Shown piece after piece: positions 17,228 through 26,320 of a stretch of DNA of 64,000 nucleotides. Position numbers and translations under genes: made by a program. The notes beneath the pieces were generated by a model that had not been told where the DNA came from, did not search any database, and saw only the letters and a list, made by a program, of their open reading frames with translations. Numbering within the stretch: position 1 is the stretch's first letter; the number at the start of each line of letters is the position of its first letter. This DNA is from JAJFUE01 sp041687335. GTDB lineage: Bacteria; Sumerlaeota; Sumerlaeia; MVZB01. The stretch spans positions 62,001 to 126,000 of the forward strand of contig JAWLCE010000002.1 in NCBI GenBank assembly GCA_041687335.1, in the 5' to 3' direction.

Positions 17228-18655
17228 ATGGCGCAGACGCGGTTTCACAAGGCCCTTCTCATCAACCCGCCCACCGGCCTCTACCGGCGCGACGACCGCT
17301 GCCAGTGCAAGGTCGAGGATCAGACCGTCCAGATCATTTTCCCCCCCATTGAGCTGGCCTCCATCGCCGCCTCACTGCGCGCGGCGGGCGTCGAGCCGCT
17401 CATTCGCGACTATCCCGCGATGGGCGCCCGCTGGGAAAATTACCTTGCCGACCTGCGCGCCTTCGCCCCCGATCTGGTACTGGCCAACGTCACCACCGCC
17501 ACCGCCGAGCGTGACTTCCAGGCGCTCGTCGCCGCCCGCGAAACCCTCGGCCCCGGCGTCCTCACCCTCGCCAAGGGCGAATACATGGAGGCCCTCGGCT
17601 CCGAGGCGCTGGCCCGCTTCCCCGAGATCGATCTCGGCCTTCACGGCGAGATCGAGCAGGTCATCCTGCGCCTGCATGCCGGCGATCCGCTCGAGGCGCT
17701 GCCCGCGCTCAACTGGCGCAGCGACGGCGAGGTGCGGCTCAACCCCGGCCACCCGCTCGTCGAGGACCTCGACGCCATCCCGCCCCCGGCGCGCGACCTG
17801 CTCGACAACGGCCTCTACCGCAGCCCCGAGACCGGCAACCCGCTGACCGTCATCCACGGCAACCGCGGCTGCCCCTCCAAGTGCATCTTCTGCCCCGCCG
17901 GCGTGATGTCGGGCTTCAAGATTCGTTACCGCGAGCCCGCCGCCATCGTCGCCGAGATCAAGGACTGCATCGACCGGCACGGCATCCGCGAGTTCCTCTT
18001 CCACGGCGACACCTTCACGATCAACAAAAAATGGCTCCTCGAGCTCTGCGATCGCATCATCGCCGCCGGCCTGCGCATCCGCTGGGGCTGCAACAGCCGC
18101 GTCGATACGATCGACGACGAGCGTGCCGCCAAAATGAAGGCCGCCGGTTGCTGGGTGGTCGCCTTCGGCGTCGAGACCGGCAACCAGGCGATCCTCGACT
18201 ACATGCGCAAGGGCCAGCAGGTCGAGCGCGCCGTCACCGCCGCCCAGACCTGCCGCCGCCACGGACTGCGCGTCCACACCTTCTTTGTCATCGGCACCCC
18301 GCTCGAGACCCGCGCCACGCTCGCCGAGACCTATGCCTTCGCGCGCCGGCTCGACCCCGACTTCTTCGACTTCAACATCGCCTACCCGCTGCCCGGCACC
18401 GAACTCTACGAGATCGCCATCAGCGAGGGGCTCTTCGAGCAGGATCCCGCCGCCACCGGCTACGGCTCGGCCGCCGTGCGCACCCGCGAGCTGACCAGCC
18501 GCGACCTGACCGACTGGCGCCGCCGCGCCCTGCTGGCCATGTATCTGCGCCCCGGCTACATCGCCCGCACGCTCTGGCGCGCCGGCTCTCCGCGCGTGGC
18601 GCTCAACTACCTGCGCGCCGGTGCCCGCCGCTTCCGCCAGCTCGTCACCAACTGA
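17228..18655 (+). CDS. B12-binding-domain radical SAM protein
   Basis: The protein is 475 residues from the ATG at 17228. The N-terminal 180 residues resemble a cobalamin-binding Rossmann domain ('LLINPPTGLYRR', then 'PPIELASIAASLRAAG'). The radical SAM core follows with Cys215, Cys219 and Cys222 (C-P-S-K-C-I-F-C) as [4Fe-4S] ligands, then 'CGVETGNQ'-type and 'IAYPLPGTELYE' segments typical of the family. These enzymes use SAM radicals for methylations, ring formations or rearrangements. The substrate is unknown. It precedes a divergent export pair and a glycosyltransferase cluster, so modification of a surface glycan or lipid is plausible. Confidence 0.85.
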   Translation: MAQTRFHKALLINPPTGLYRRDDRCQCKVEDQTVQIIFPPIELASIAASLRAAGVEPLIRDYPAMGARWENYLADLRAFAPDLVLANVTTATAERDFQALVAARETLGPGVLTLAKGEYMEALGSEALARFPEIDLGLHGEIEQVILRLHAGDPLEALPALNWRSDGEVRLNPGHPLVEDLDAIPPPARDLLDNGLYRSPETGNPLTVIHGNRGCPSKCIFCPAGVMSGFKIRYREPAAIVAEIKDCIDRHGIREFLFHGDTFTINKKWLLELCDRIIAAGLRIRWGCNSRVDTIDDERAAKMKAAGCWVVAFGVETGNQAILDYMRKGQQVERAVTAAQTCRRHGLRVHTFFVIGTPLETRATLAETYAFARRLDPDFFDFNIAYPLPGTELYEIAISEGLFEQDPAATGYGSAAVRTRELTSRDLTDWRRRALLAMYLRPGYIARTLWRAGSPRVALNYLRAGARRFRQLVTN

Positions 18656-18660
18656 TGACT

Positions 18661-19491
18661 TTACTTGCTCAGGATTGGGATCGAGACGTGATAGACGAAC
18701 ATCCCGACCAGCAGGATCACGCCGAAGATCGCCAGCCGCGCCACGATGTCCAGCGGGTTCGAGAACTCGTTGAGCGTCGCCAGCATCCGCAGGTTGTCCA
18801 GAATGTTGCTGATCGGGTTGAGCGTGTTCACGAGCGCCAGTGACCCCTGATTGGGTATCTCCCACATCACCGGCGTCAGAAAGCGCATCATCATCAGCAC
18901 GATCGTGACGAAGCGGGCCACGTCGCTGCTGATCGCGGCGATCGGCGCCAGCAGGGTCCCGAATGCCATCCCGGCAAAGATCAGGCTCGGGTAAAACAGC
19001 AGGAACTTGCCGAACCCGGCCACTGAGAAATCCTCGATCAGAAAAATCGTTAACGCCAGCATGATCGCAATGCGAAAGATCGAGTTGAACAGGATTCGGT
19101 AGGCCACCGACAAAATCAAGCTCTCGGGCGGCACCTTGAGCTGGTTGAGCAGACTGCGCGAGGCATCGATCGACTTCATCGACAACTGCACCGACTCGCT
19201 GAACGTCTGGTAGAGCAGGAAGCCGAAGGTTACGAACAGCGGATAGGCCAGCGCCCCGCCGGCCCGGCTGATGAAGCCGTGCAGGTAGAGAAAATAAAAA
19301 ATCCCAGCGAAGACCAGCGGGTCGGCCAGGTCCCAGAACATGCCGAAGCCCGAGCGCGAATAGGTTGCCTTCACATCCTTCAGGAACAGGCGATAGGCGA
19401 TATAGGGTGACATCCTCAGGCCTCGCAGGATGTTGCTGACGACCTTCCTGAAATGCCAGACCTGGGGCTCCGCGGTGTAAATCACATACAT
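18661..19491 (-). CDS. ABC-2 type polysaccharide exporter permease (Wzm-like)
   Basis: The protein is 276 residues from the ATG at 19491. Six hydrophobic segments begin after a short amphipathic N-terminus, and 'YSRSGFGMFWDLADPLVFAGIFYFLY' is close to the Wzm/KpsM/TagG start region. The final third has the 'NPISNILDNLRM' segment typical of the family. It should form the membrane channel for a lipid-linked glycan, powered by the Wzt-like ATPase encoded divergently at 19701. The genes share a 209-bp intergenic region. An in-frame extension to 19638 exists but is Arg/Gly-rich and not homologous in style. Confidence 0.85.
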   Translation of the reverse strand: MYVIYTAEPQVWHFRKVVSNILRGLRMSPYIAYRLFLKDVKATYSRSGFGMFWDLADPLVFAGIFYFLYLHGFISRAGGALAYPLFVTFGFLLYQTFSESVQLSMKSIDASRSLLNQLKVPPESLILSVAYRILFNSIFRIAIMLALTIFLIEDFSVAGFGKFLLFYPSLIFAGMAFGTLLAPIAAISSDVARFVTIVLMMMRFLTPVMWEIPNQGSLALVNTLNPISNILDNLRMLATLNEFSNPLDIVARLAIFGVILLVGMFVYHVSIPILSK

Positions 19492-19700
19492 GGCAAACGC
19501 TGACCGCCTCGCTGCATGACCCCGGACCCGCCCGCCGTGCCTCGGCCGGCCGCTCCGCGGCGCATCCAAATTATCCACCCGGCGCCGTGATCCGCAACCC
19601 CTTTCCCCGACGTTCGCGCTTGAACCTCGCGGGCCCACGACTCATAGTAAGAGTTCACGCGGTAAGGCGCGGGCCCAACGCGCCGGGGCAGAGGAATATC

Positions 19701-21041
19701 GTGAAGCCGATCATTGTCGTTGAGAACGTCACCAAGAAATTTTCGCGCAACGCCAACGACCACCTCAGCTATGGCGTCCGGGACCTCTTTCAGGAGGTCA
19801 TCGGTCTCAAACCCCGCCTCTCCCTGCGCCGCGACGAGTTCGTCGCCGTCGATCAGCTCAACTTCCACCTCCAGGCCGGTGAATGCTTCGGCCTGATCGG
19901 CCGCAACGGCTGCGGCAAGACCACCACGCTCAAGATGATGAACGGGCTGATCAAGCCCGACCTGGGCAGTATCTTCATGGAGGGCCGCGTCCAGGCGCTG
20001 ATCAACCTCGGCGCCGGCTTCAATCCCAAGCTCTCCGGCATCGATAACATCTACAACTCCGCCGCCCTGATGGGCCTCGGCCGCCGCGAAAGCCGGGCGA
20101 TCATCGACGAGGTGATCGAGTTCGCCGAGTTAGAGGATTTTATCGCCAGCCCCGTCCAGTCCTACAGCGCCGGGATGAAGTCCCGCCTCGGCTTCTCGGT
20201 CGCCGTCCACCTCAAGCCCGACATCCTGCTGGTCGATGAAATCCTCGCCGTCGGCGATTTTGCCTTCCAGAACAAATGTTTCCGCAAGATGCAGCAGATC
20301 AAGAAGAGCGGCGTGACGATCGTGCTGGTCTCGCATGCCCACAACAGCATCATCCAGCTCTGCGAGCGGGCGCTCTGGCTCGACAAGGGCCGCACGATGG
20401 CGATCGGCCCCTCAAAGGAGGTCGTTCAGTCCTACCTGAAGTTCATTGAGGAGCGCGAGCTGGAGCGCCTCGAGAGCGAGAAGCACAATGGCTCGCGCGC
20501 CAAGGCCGCCCCCGCCGCAGCCAACGCCGCCCCGCCCGCCGACCCCTTCGGCGGCATGTATGGCCCGATCTATGACGAGTTCGACAAGATCGAGGATTTG
20601 GCCGTCAGCTTCGAGGTCGGCGGCGCGCCCGTCGATGCCGTCCGCGTCCACGACCCGCTCAGCATCGGCTACCGCTTCCGGCTCCGCGAGCGCGTCTCGG
20701 ATCTCAACGTGACGCTCAAGTTCTTCCGCAGCGACGGGCTCAACCTCACCACGATCTCCACCCTCAACGGCGATCTGGTCAAGCACATCCATGAGGGTCT
20801 GGTCGAGTGCCGCTGCGAGCTTCCCGACTTCGATTTCAACCCCGGCTCCTATTGCCTCGTCATCGCGATTCACGAGGGCAAGAGCTACCTCTATCGCAAC
20901 GTGGTCAAGCAATTCGCCGTCCTCGGCAACGGACGCCTGACGTGGGGCATCAAGGACTTCAAGTACGAATACCGCGTCGGCCCGCCCGAGAACCCGCGCG
21001 AGGCGGCCGCCTCCACCGCCGTGCGCGCGGCAGGGGGGTGA
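19701..21041 (+). CDS. Polysaccharide ABC exporter ATPase with C-terminal carbohydrate-binding domain (Wzt-like)
   Basis: The protein is 446 residues from a GTG at 19701, preceded by GAGGAA. The N-terminal ATPase has Walker A GRNGCGKTT (67-75), signature S-A-G-M-K (156-160), Walker B ILLVDE (175-180) and switch His212, matching the Wzt/KpsT/TagH group. After an Ala/Pro linker (about 265-290), residues 300-425 form a beta-rich domain like the Wzt C-terminal module that recognises the modified end of an O-polysaccharide before export. Together with the divergent permease it forms a complete two-component exporter. Confidence 0.9.
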   Translation: MKPIIVVENVTKKFSRNANDHLSYGVRDLFQEVIGLKPRLSLRRDEFVAVDQLNFHLQAGECFGLIGRNGCGKTTTLKMMNGLIKPDLGSIFMEGRVQALINLGAGFNPKLSGIDNIYNSAALMGLGRRESRAIIDEVIEFAELEDFIASPVQSYSAGMKSRLGFSVAVHLKPDILLVDEILAVGDFAFQNKCFRKMQQIKKSGVTIVLVSHAHNSIIQLCERALWLDKGRTMAIGPSKEVVQSYLKFIEERELERLESEKHNGSRAKAAPAAANAAPPADPFGGMYGPIYDEFDKIEDLAVSFEVGGAPVDAVRVHDPLSIGYRFRLRERVSDLNVTLKFFRSDGLNLTTISTLNGDLVKHIHEGLVECRCELPDFDFNPGSYCLVIAIHEGKSYLYRNVVKQFAVLGNGRLTWGIKDFKYEYRVGPPENPREAAASTAVRAAGG

Positions 21042-21044
21042 TGC

Positions 21045-21956
21045 ATGCTGGCCTGGACCCGCGCGTTTCCCCTTCACGAGCGCTTCCTCGGCTACCTGCG
21101 CCTGTTGCGCGCCCGCCATCGTTTCCATGATCGCCTTGGCCTGCGGCGCGGCGGCCGCTTTGGCATCACCATCGGCCAGCGCCCCGGCGACCAGCAGCGC
21201 CTGGCGATGATGCGCAACAAGCACCGCGGCCGCCGCTGCTTCGTCATCGCCAACGGCCCCAGCCTCAACGGGATGGACCTCTCGCCGTTGCGCGACGAAA
21301 TCACCATCGGCTGCAACGGCATCTACAAGGCCTTCCCCGGCTGGGGTTTCCATACCGATTACCTGATCTTCGAAGACATCGAGCAGCTCGAGCTGCGCCG
21401 TCGCGACATCGGCGCCATCAAAGGTCCGCTCAAACTGGCGGCGCTCTACAACGCCTATGCCTTCCCCGCCGACAGCCGGACGATCTTCTTTAACGCACCC
21501 CGCATGCGCGGCAACCTCTACTACTGGACCGACATCTATCCGCAGTTCTCGCCCGACTTCGCCGCCATTGCCCATTTGGGCTCCAGCGTCACCTACCTGA
21601 TGCTTGAGCTTGCCTATCACCTCGGCTGCGACCCGGTCTATCTGATCGGCCTCGACCACGACTACGGCGAGTTGCCGCGCCGGTTCCCCCCCGGCAAGAT
21701 CACGATCACCGAGCAGAACATCGACCTGGTGCGCGGCCTGCATTTCTCCAATGCCTACTACAAGATCGGCGACCAGATCGGCGTTCCCGACGTCGCCCGT
21801 CAGGAAATGGCCTACGCGCTTGCCCAAAGCGCCTTTGAAAACGACGGCCGCAAAATCTACAATGCTTCGGCCGAGAGCAAGCTTGACCTCTTCGAGCGGG
21901 TCGAGTTCGCCTCACTTTTCGCCGGCAGCCCCCTGGCCGGCGCCGGCCGATCGTGA
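21045..21956 (+). CDS. DUF115 / MptE-like family protein
   Basis: This 303-residue protein has the motif F-V-I-A-N-G-P-S-L near residues 66-74, followed by 'ITIGCNGIYK', and a later 'GCDPVYLIGLDHDY' strand. These are the signature of the DUF115 family (6-hydroxymethylpterin diphosphokinase MptE-like), whose bacterial members usually sit in surface glycan or flagellar glycosylation clusters and are thought to act on sugars. It starts four bases after the Wzt-like stop and its own stop overlaps the next gene, so it is translationally coupled. The acceptor is unknown. Confidence 0.8.
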   Translation: MLAWTRAFPLHERFLGYLRLLRARHRFHDRLGLRRGGRFGITIGQRPGDQQRLAMMRNKHRGRRCFVIANGPSLNGMDLSPLRDEITIGCNGIYKAFPGWGFHTDYLIFEDIEQLELRRRDIGAIKGPLKLAALYNAYAFPADSRTIFFNAPRMRGNLYYWTDIYPQFSPDFAAIAHLGSSVTYLMLELAYHLGCDPVYLIGLDHDYGELPRRFPPGKITITEQNIDLVRGLHFSNAYYKIGDQIGVPDVARQEMAYALAQSAFENDGRKIYNASAESKLDLFERVEFASLFAGSPLAGAGRS

Positions 21957-24385
21957 CCCCGACTCCCGGTCGCGGCGCGCCATACCTTTTCACGCGGCGG
22001 ATGAAGACGGTGACGCAGCCCCGGCGCAAACTCCCCGTCATCATTGCGATCGGCGACTTCGCCGGCGGCGTGACCTCCTGGGCCCAGCGCCTGCGCCGCG
22101 CCTGCGAAAACCACCCGCGCCTGCGCATCATGCTGATGAACTGCTCGCCCGCCGGCGGCCGCGTCATCCCCTTCGACCTTGAGGCCCCCACCCGCGAGGC
22201 CGCCGCGCTCGCCCTCGCCCGCCATGCCCCTGCCGTCATCGTGCCCAACTTCGTCTTCGATCTCTACCCTGTCGCCGCCGAACAGATCGCCGCCGGCCAC
22301 GACCTGCGCCTGATCGGCTACTGCCGCGCCGACTCCGCCCGCGAATACTACGACCCGCTCGCCTTCTATGAGCCGCTGGTCAGCCGCTTCGTCGCCGTCA
22401 GCCCGCGCTGCGCCGAGCGCCTGGCCGTGCGGCTGCCCCACCGCGCCGGCGAGATCGCCACCCTGCCCACCGGCGTCAACCACCCCCCCGCGCTCGCGCG
22501 TGCCTATCGGCGCGACCCGATCCGCCTCATCTACGCCGGCCGCGTTGTCCAGCACCAGAAGCGGGTGCTCGATTTCGTCCCCCTCGTTCAGGAGCTGCTC
22601 GCCCGCGGCATCGATTTTGTCTTCGATATTGTCGGCGACGGCCGCCAGTTCGACGAGCTGCGGGCGGCGCTGGCGCTGGTTCCCCATGGCGGTCGCGTGC
22701 AGCTCCACGGCCGCCTCGCGCCCGACCTCATGGATCGCGTCTGGGCCGACCACGACGTCTTCCTGCAGACTTCGGATTTCGAGGGCACCAGCAACAGCAT
22801 GCTCGAATCGATGGCCCAGGGCGCCGTGCCGGTGCTGACCCACACCGAGAGCGGCCTCGACGGCATCATCGAGCCCGGCGTCAACGGCTTCGTCGTCCCC
22901 GTCGGCGACATGGCCGCCATGGCGGACGCGATCGGCCTACTGGTCGCCCAACCGATCCTGCTCGAGCGCGTGGGACGGGCCGCCTGGCAGACCGCCGGCC
23001 GTTTCTCAATCGAGCGCTACGTTGAGCATTTTGCGCGCATCGTTGAACAAGCATGGGGCGCCCCGCCGCGCCTCTGGCCGCCCGGACGCCCGCTCGAGCC
23101 GCCCGAGCCGTTCTTCGGCCTGCGGCTCGGTGGCGGCCCGCACGCCGCTCCGCCCGACTCCCGCCCGCCCCGCGTCCGGCGCGTGCCGCCCCCCGCCAGC
23201 CTTGATGTGCCCTCGCGCCGCCTGCTCATCATGTTTCCCTCGCCCCGGCGCGGCGGCGCCGAGGATTACACGCTGACCATCGGCGCGGCGGCGGCCGCCG
23301 CCGGTTGGCCGGTCCACGCCGCCTTCCCGCGCCGCTCCGCGACCGAGTCCCTCCTCGCCGATTTCGAGGCCAGCGGCGTCCGCTGCGAGCCTCTCGAGTT
23401 CTGCGACATCCCCAACCCCGGCGGCATCGACCCCCGCCGCCGGCGCTTCACGCGCACGCTCCGGCTGCTCAACCGGCTGCGCCCCGACTGCGTGCTCCTT
23501 CAGCTCTGCGGCATCCGCTACGGCCTGGAATCGCTGCTGGCGCTGGCCTGGCGCCGCGTCCCCGCGCTGGTCGTCTTTCAGCTCGTGCGCGAGGACCAGC
23601 CCATCGGTCCCCTGCGCCGGCGGCTTTACGCATGGGCCCGCGGCCGCGGTCTGCGCACCGTCGCCGTCTCCGAGGCCAATCGCGCCCTCCTCGCGCGCCA
23701 GTTCCGGATGGACCCCACCGACATCCTGCTCATTCCCAACGGCACCGCGATCCCGCCCGCCGAGCCCCCCGACCGGCGCCTTGCCCTCCGGCAGCAGCTG
23801 GCCGCGCAGCTCGATCTGCCCGCCGAGGCCCGTCTGCTGCTGACCGTCGGGCGGTTGGATCACCAAAAGGGCCACGACCTGCTCATCCCGGCCATCCCCC
23901 ACATCCTCGCCCGCCACCCCGACGCACGTTTCCTCTGGGCCGGCGAGGGCCCTTTGCGGCCCCAGCTCGAGCAGCTCGCGCGCGATTACGGCGTCGCCGA
24001 CGCCATCCGCTTCCTTGGCCAGCGCGAGGACATTCCCGACCTGCTGCGCGCCGCCGACCTCTATCTCTTCCCGACCCGCTTCGAGGGCCAGCCCTTCTCC
24101 CTGCTTGAGGCGATGGCTCATGGTCTGCCCGCCGTCACCACCCGCGCCAGCGGCATCGCCGAGGTCGTCGAGCACATGCGCCACGCCCTGCTCTGCCGCG
24201 TCGATGACGTGCGCGACCTGCGCGAGGCCGTCATCTGGGCGCTCGACCACCCCGACCGCATGGCCGCCATGGCTCGCGAGGCACGGCTGCGCGTCGAGGA
24301 CTTCTCCGAGTCCCGTATGATCGCCATGACGCTCGCCGCGCTCGCGCGCGCCCCCCATTCATCGAACTCGCGGGGAGCCGCCTGA
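21953..24385 (+). CDS. Tandem GT4 glycosyltransferase fusion
   Basis: At 810 residues this is two glycosyltransferases in one chain. Module 1 (about 30-380) and module 2 (about 430-800) each have a GT-B fold with a nucleotide-sugar binding E-x7-E motif: E-G-T-S-N-S-M-L-E-S-M in the first and E-G-Q-P-F-S-L-L-E-A-M in the second. A Pro/Arg-rich linker joins them. Each should transfer a sugar to a growing surface glycan at the cytoplasmic face. The GTG at 21953 overlaps the DUF115 stop; ATG at 22001 is an alternative that would remove 16 non-conserved residues. Confidence 0.88.
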   Translation: MTPTPGRGAPYLFTRRMKTVTQPRRKLPVIIAIGDFAGGVTSWAQRLRRACENHPRLRIMLMNCSPAGGRVIPFDLEAPTREAAALALARHAPAVIVPNFVFDLYPVAAEQIAAGHDLRLIGYCRADSAREYYDPLAFYEPLVSRFVAVSPRCAERLAVRLPHRAGEIATLPTGVNHPPALARAYRRDPIRLIYAGRVVQHQKRVLDFVPLVQELLARGIDFVFDIVGDGRQFDELRAALALVPHGGRVQLHGRLAPDLMDRVWADHDVFLQTSDFEGTSNSMLESMAQGAVPVLTHTESGLDGIIEPGVNGFVVPVGDMAAMADAIGLLVAQPILLERVGRAAWQTAGRFSIERYVEHFARIVEQAWGAPPRLWPPGRPLEPPEPFFGLRLGGGPHAAPPDSRPPRVRRVPPPASLDVPSRRLLIMFPSPRRGGAEDYTLTIGAAAAAAGWPVHAAFPRRSATESLLADFEASGVRCEPLEFCDIPNPGGIDPRRRRFTRTLRLLNRLRPDCVLLQLCGIRYGLESLLALAWRRVPALVVFQLVREDQPIGPLRRRLYAWARGRGLRTVAVSEANRALLARQFRMDPTDILLIPNGTAIPPAEPPDRRLALRQQLAAQLDLPAEARLLLTVGRLDHQKGHDLLIPAIPHILARHPDARFLWAGEGPLRPQLEQLARDYGVADAIRFLGQREDIPDLLRAADLYLFPTRFEGQPFSLLEAMAHGLPAVTTRASGIAEVVEHMRHALLCRVDDVRDLREAVIWALDHPDRMAAMAREARLRVEDFSESRMIAMTLAALARAPHSSNSRGAA

Positions 24386-25632
24386 TGGAGCCCCGGCCCG
24401 CCCCCACCATTCTGCTGATCCATCCCGGCGGGTTGCTGCCGGTCGCCGGCGGCGGTGCCGCGCGCGCCTGGGCCCTTGTCGATCACCTGCGCGCCTCCGG
24501 CACCCGCGTCGAGCTGGTCACCACCGACCATGGCGACCTGAACGAGGCGCTGCGCGCGCGGGTGGACCGGCTCTGGCTTCAGCCCCAGACCCGCACCCAG
24601 ATGCTGCAGCGCACAATGGCGCCCCCGTCGCTGCCGCTGCGCCTGCGCAAGCTGGTGCGCAACGCCATCACGCTGGCGGCCCGCCTCCGCCGCCGCCTGC
24701 AGCCCAAGCCAGCCGCCGGCGCGGTCTGCGCCTTCGAGCGCCAGCGCAATCGCGCGCTGGAGGAGCTGGCCGGCCTGGCCGCCTGCCGAAGCCGTCCCTT
24801 GGCCGCCATCGCCACCTTTGTCTGGATGGCCCCCGCCCTCGATCGCATGCCGCCGGGCACCCTGCGCCTGCTCGATACGATCGACGTTCAGCACCCGCGC
24901 CGCGAGCGGGCGGCCGCCGCGGGTGGCTGTCTCGATCACCTGGACCTCTCGCGTGAGGATGAAATTCGTGAGCTGACTCGCGCCGACGTGCTGCTGGCGA
25001 TCCAGCCCGAGGAAAAGGCGCTGCTTGAGCAATTGCTGCCCGATCGCCCCGTCTGTCTGGTTGGGCATGCCGTCGCGATCCAACCCGCCGCCGCGCCCGC
25101 CGCCGACCCGCCCGAGCTGCTCTTCGTCGGCCAGCTCTATGACCCCAACGTGCTGGGGCTGCGGCAATTCCTCGGGCAGGTCTGGCCGCGGCTGCGGGCG
25201 CGGGTCCCCTCCTGCCGGCTCAATGTCTGCGGCCGGGTCGTCGAGGCCTTCAGGGGCCGCCGCATCGACGGGGTTCGCTGGCGGGGCTTGGTCCCCGACC
25301 TTGGCCCGTTCTATGAGCGCGCCCGGATCGTCGTCAACCCCGTCCCCTACGGCTCGGGCCTCAAGATCAAAAACGTGGAGGCACTCGCGCGCGGCAAGTG
25401 CCTGGTCACCACCCCCGCCGGCGTCGTCGGGCTGGCCGATCTGCCCGACGGGGCCTGCCACGTCGTCGAGCTGGCCGCGATGGCCGACCGGATCGCGATG
25501 CTGCTCGCCGATCCGGCGGCGCTCGCTGCGACCGAGCAGGCTGCCCTCGCCTATTGCCGCGACCGCTTTTCGGCCCCCGTAGTCTACCGTGACCTGCTGG
25601 CGCTGCTTGACGCGCAGCGCCAGCCCGATTGA
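24385..25632 (+). CDS. GT4-like glycosyltransferase
   Basis: This 415-residue protein opens with 'ILLIHPGGLLPVAGGGAARAW', the donor-fold glycine-rich start of GT-B enzymes. The acceptor half ends near 235, and the second Rossmann half begins 'LLFVGQLYDPNV'. The usual E-x7-E is replaced by 'GSGLKIKNVEALARGKCLVTT', typical of a GT4 subgroup in which the first acidic residue is lost. It overlaps the previous gene at the TGATG junction, so it is coupled with it. It likely adds one sugar to the same surface polymer. Confidence 0.82.
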   Translation: MEPRPAPTILLIHPGGLLPVAGGGAARAWALVDHLRASGTRVELVTTDHGDLNEALRARVDRLWLQPQTRTQMLQRTMAPPSLPLRLRKLVRNAITLAARLRRRLQPKPAAGAVCAFERQRNRALEELAGLAACRSRPLAAIATFVWMAPALDRMPPGTLRLLDTIDVQHPRRERAAAAGGCLDHLDLSREDEIRELTRADVLLAIQPEEKALLEQLLPDRPVCLVGHAVAIQPAAAPAADPPELLFVGQLYDPNVLGLRQFLGQVWPRLRARVPSCRLNVCGRVVEAFRGRRIDGVRWRGLVPDLGPFYERARIVVNPVPYGSGLKIKNVEALARGKCLVTTPAGVVGLADLPDGACHVVELAAMADRIAMLLADPAALAATEQAALAYCRDRFSAPVVYRDLLALLDAQRQPD

Positions 25633-25705
25633 CAACCCGCGCTGGCGGCTTTACGATCCGGGCTGCCTGTCGCAGCCGCTGAACCCCTCATGGAGCGCCC
25701 GCCCA

Positions 25706-26311
25706 TTGAACCCGACGCCGCCACCCGCACCCCTCGAACCCTGGATTCAGGCCCAGCTTGACGCTGCGGCGCGGCTCTTTGCCGACCTGCGCGCCGATGC
25801 CCGCCTCGGCGCCGACCTCGCCGCCATCGCCGCTGCCGTAGTCGATGGCTTCGCCCGCGGCGCCCGGCTGCTGACCCTCGGCAACGGCGGCAGCGCGGCC
25901 GATGCCCAGCACCTGGCCGAGGAGCTGATCGGGCGCTATCGCGGCGATCGCCGCCCGTTACCCGCCATCTGCCTGACCGCCGACGGCGCCGCGCTGACCT
26001 GTATTGGCAATGATTATGGTTTCGAGCAAATCTTCGCGCGCCAAGTCCAGGCGCTCGCCCGCCCGGGCGACCTCGTGCTGGTCTTTTCCACCAGCGGCCA
26101 CTCGGCCAACGTGCTGGCCGCCCTTGAGGCCGCGCGCGCGGCCGGCGCGATCACATTGGGCCTGCTCGGGCGCGATGGCGGTCCCGCCGCCGCGCTCTGC
26201 GACCTCAGCCTGATTGTGCCCCACGCCGATACCGCCCGCATTCAGGAAGCCCACGGCCTGGCGTTGCATGTCATTTGTGAAGCTGTCGAGCGCGCCCTCG
26301 CCGGCGCCTGA
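25706..26311 (+). CDS. gmhA: Sedoheptulose 7-phosphate isomerase-like SIS protein
   Basis: The protein is 201 residues from a TTG at 25706, which has GGAG eleven bases upstream; this matches the 190-200 residue GmhA length. The core has G-N-G-G-S-A-A-D-A-Q-H-L-A-E-E (59-73) and S-T-S-G-H-S-A-N (128-135), the SIS-domain phosphosugar site, plus the family's Q-E-x-H (about 180-183) metal/catalytic motif. GmhA makes D-glycero-heptose 7-phosphate, the first step to ADP- or GDP-heptose for LPS core or other surface glycans. Its position at the end of the glycosyltransferase run supports heptose supply for this cluster. Confidence 0.85.
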   Translation: MNPTPPPAPLEPWIQAQLDAAARLFADLRADARLGADLAAIAAAVVDGFARGARLLTLGNGGSAADAQHLAEELIGRYRGDRRPLPAICLTADGAALTCIGNDYGFEQIFARQVQALARPGDLVLVFSTSGHSANVLAALEAARAAGAITLGLLGRDGGPAAALCDLSLIVPHADTARIQEAHGLALHVICEAVERALAGA

Positions 26312-26320
26312 GCTCCGCCG

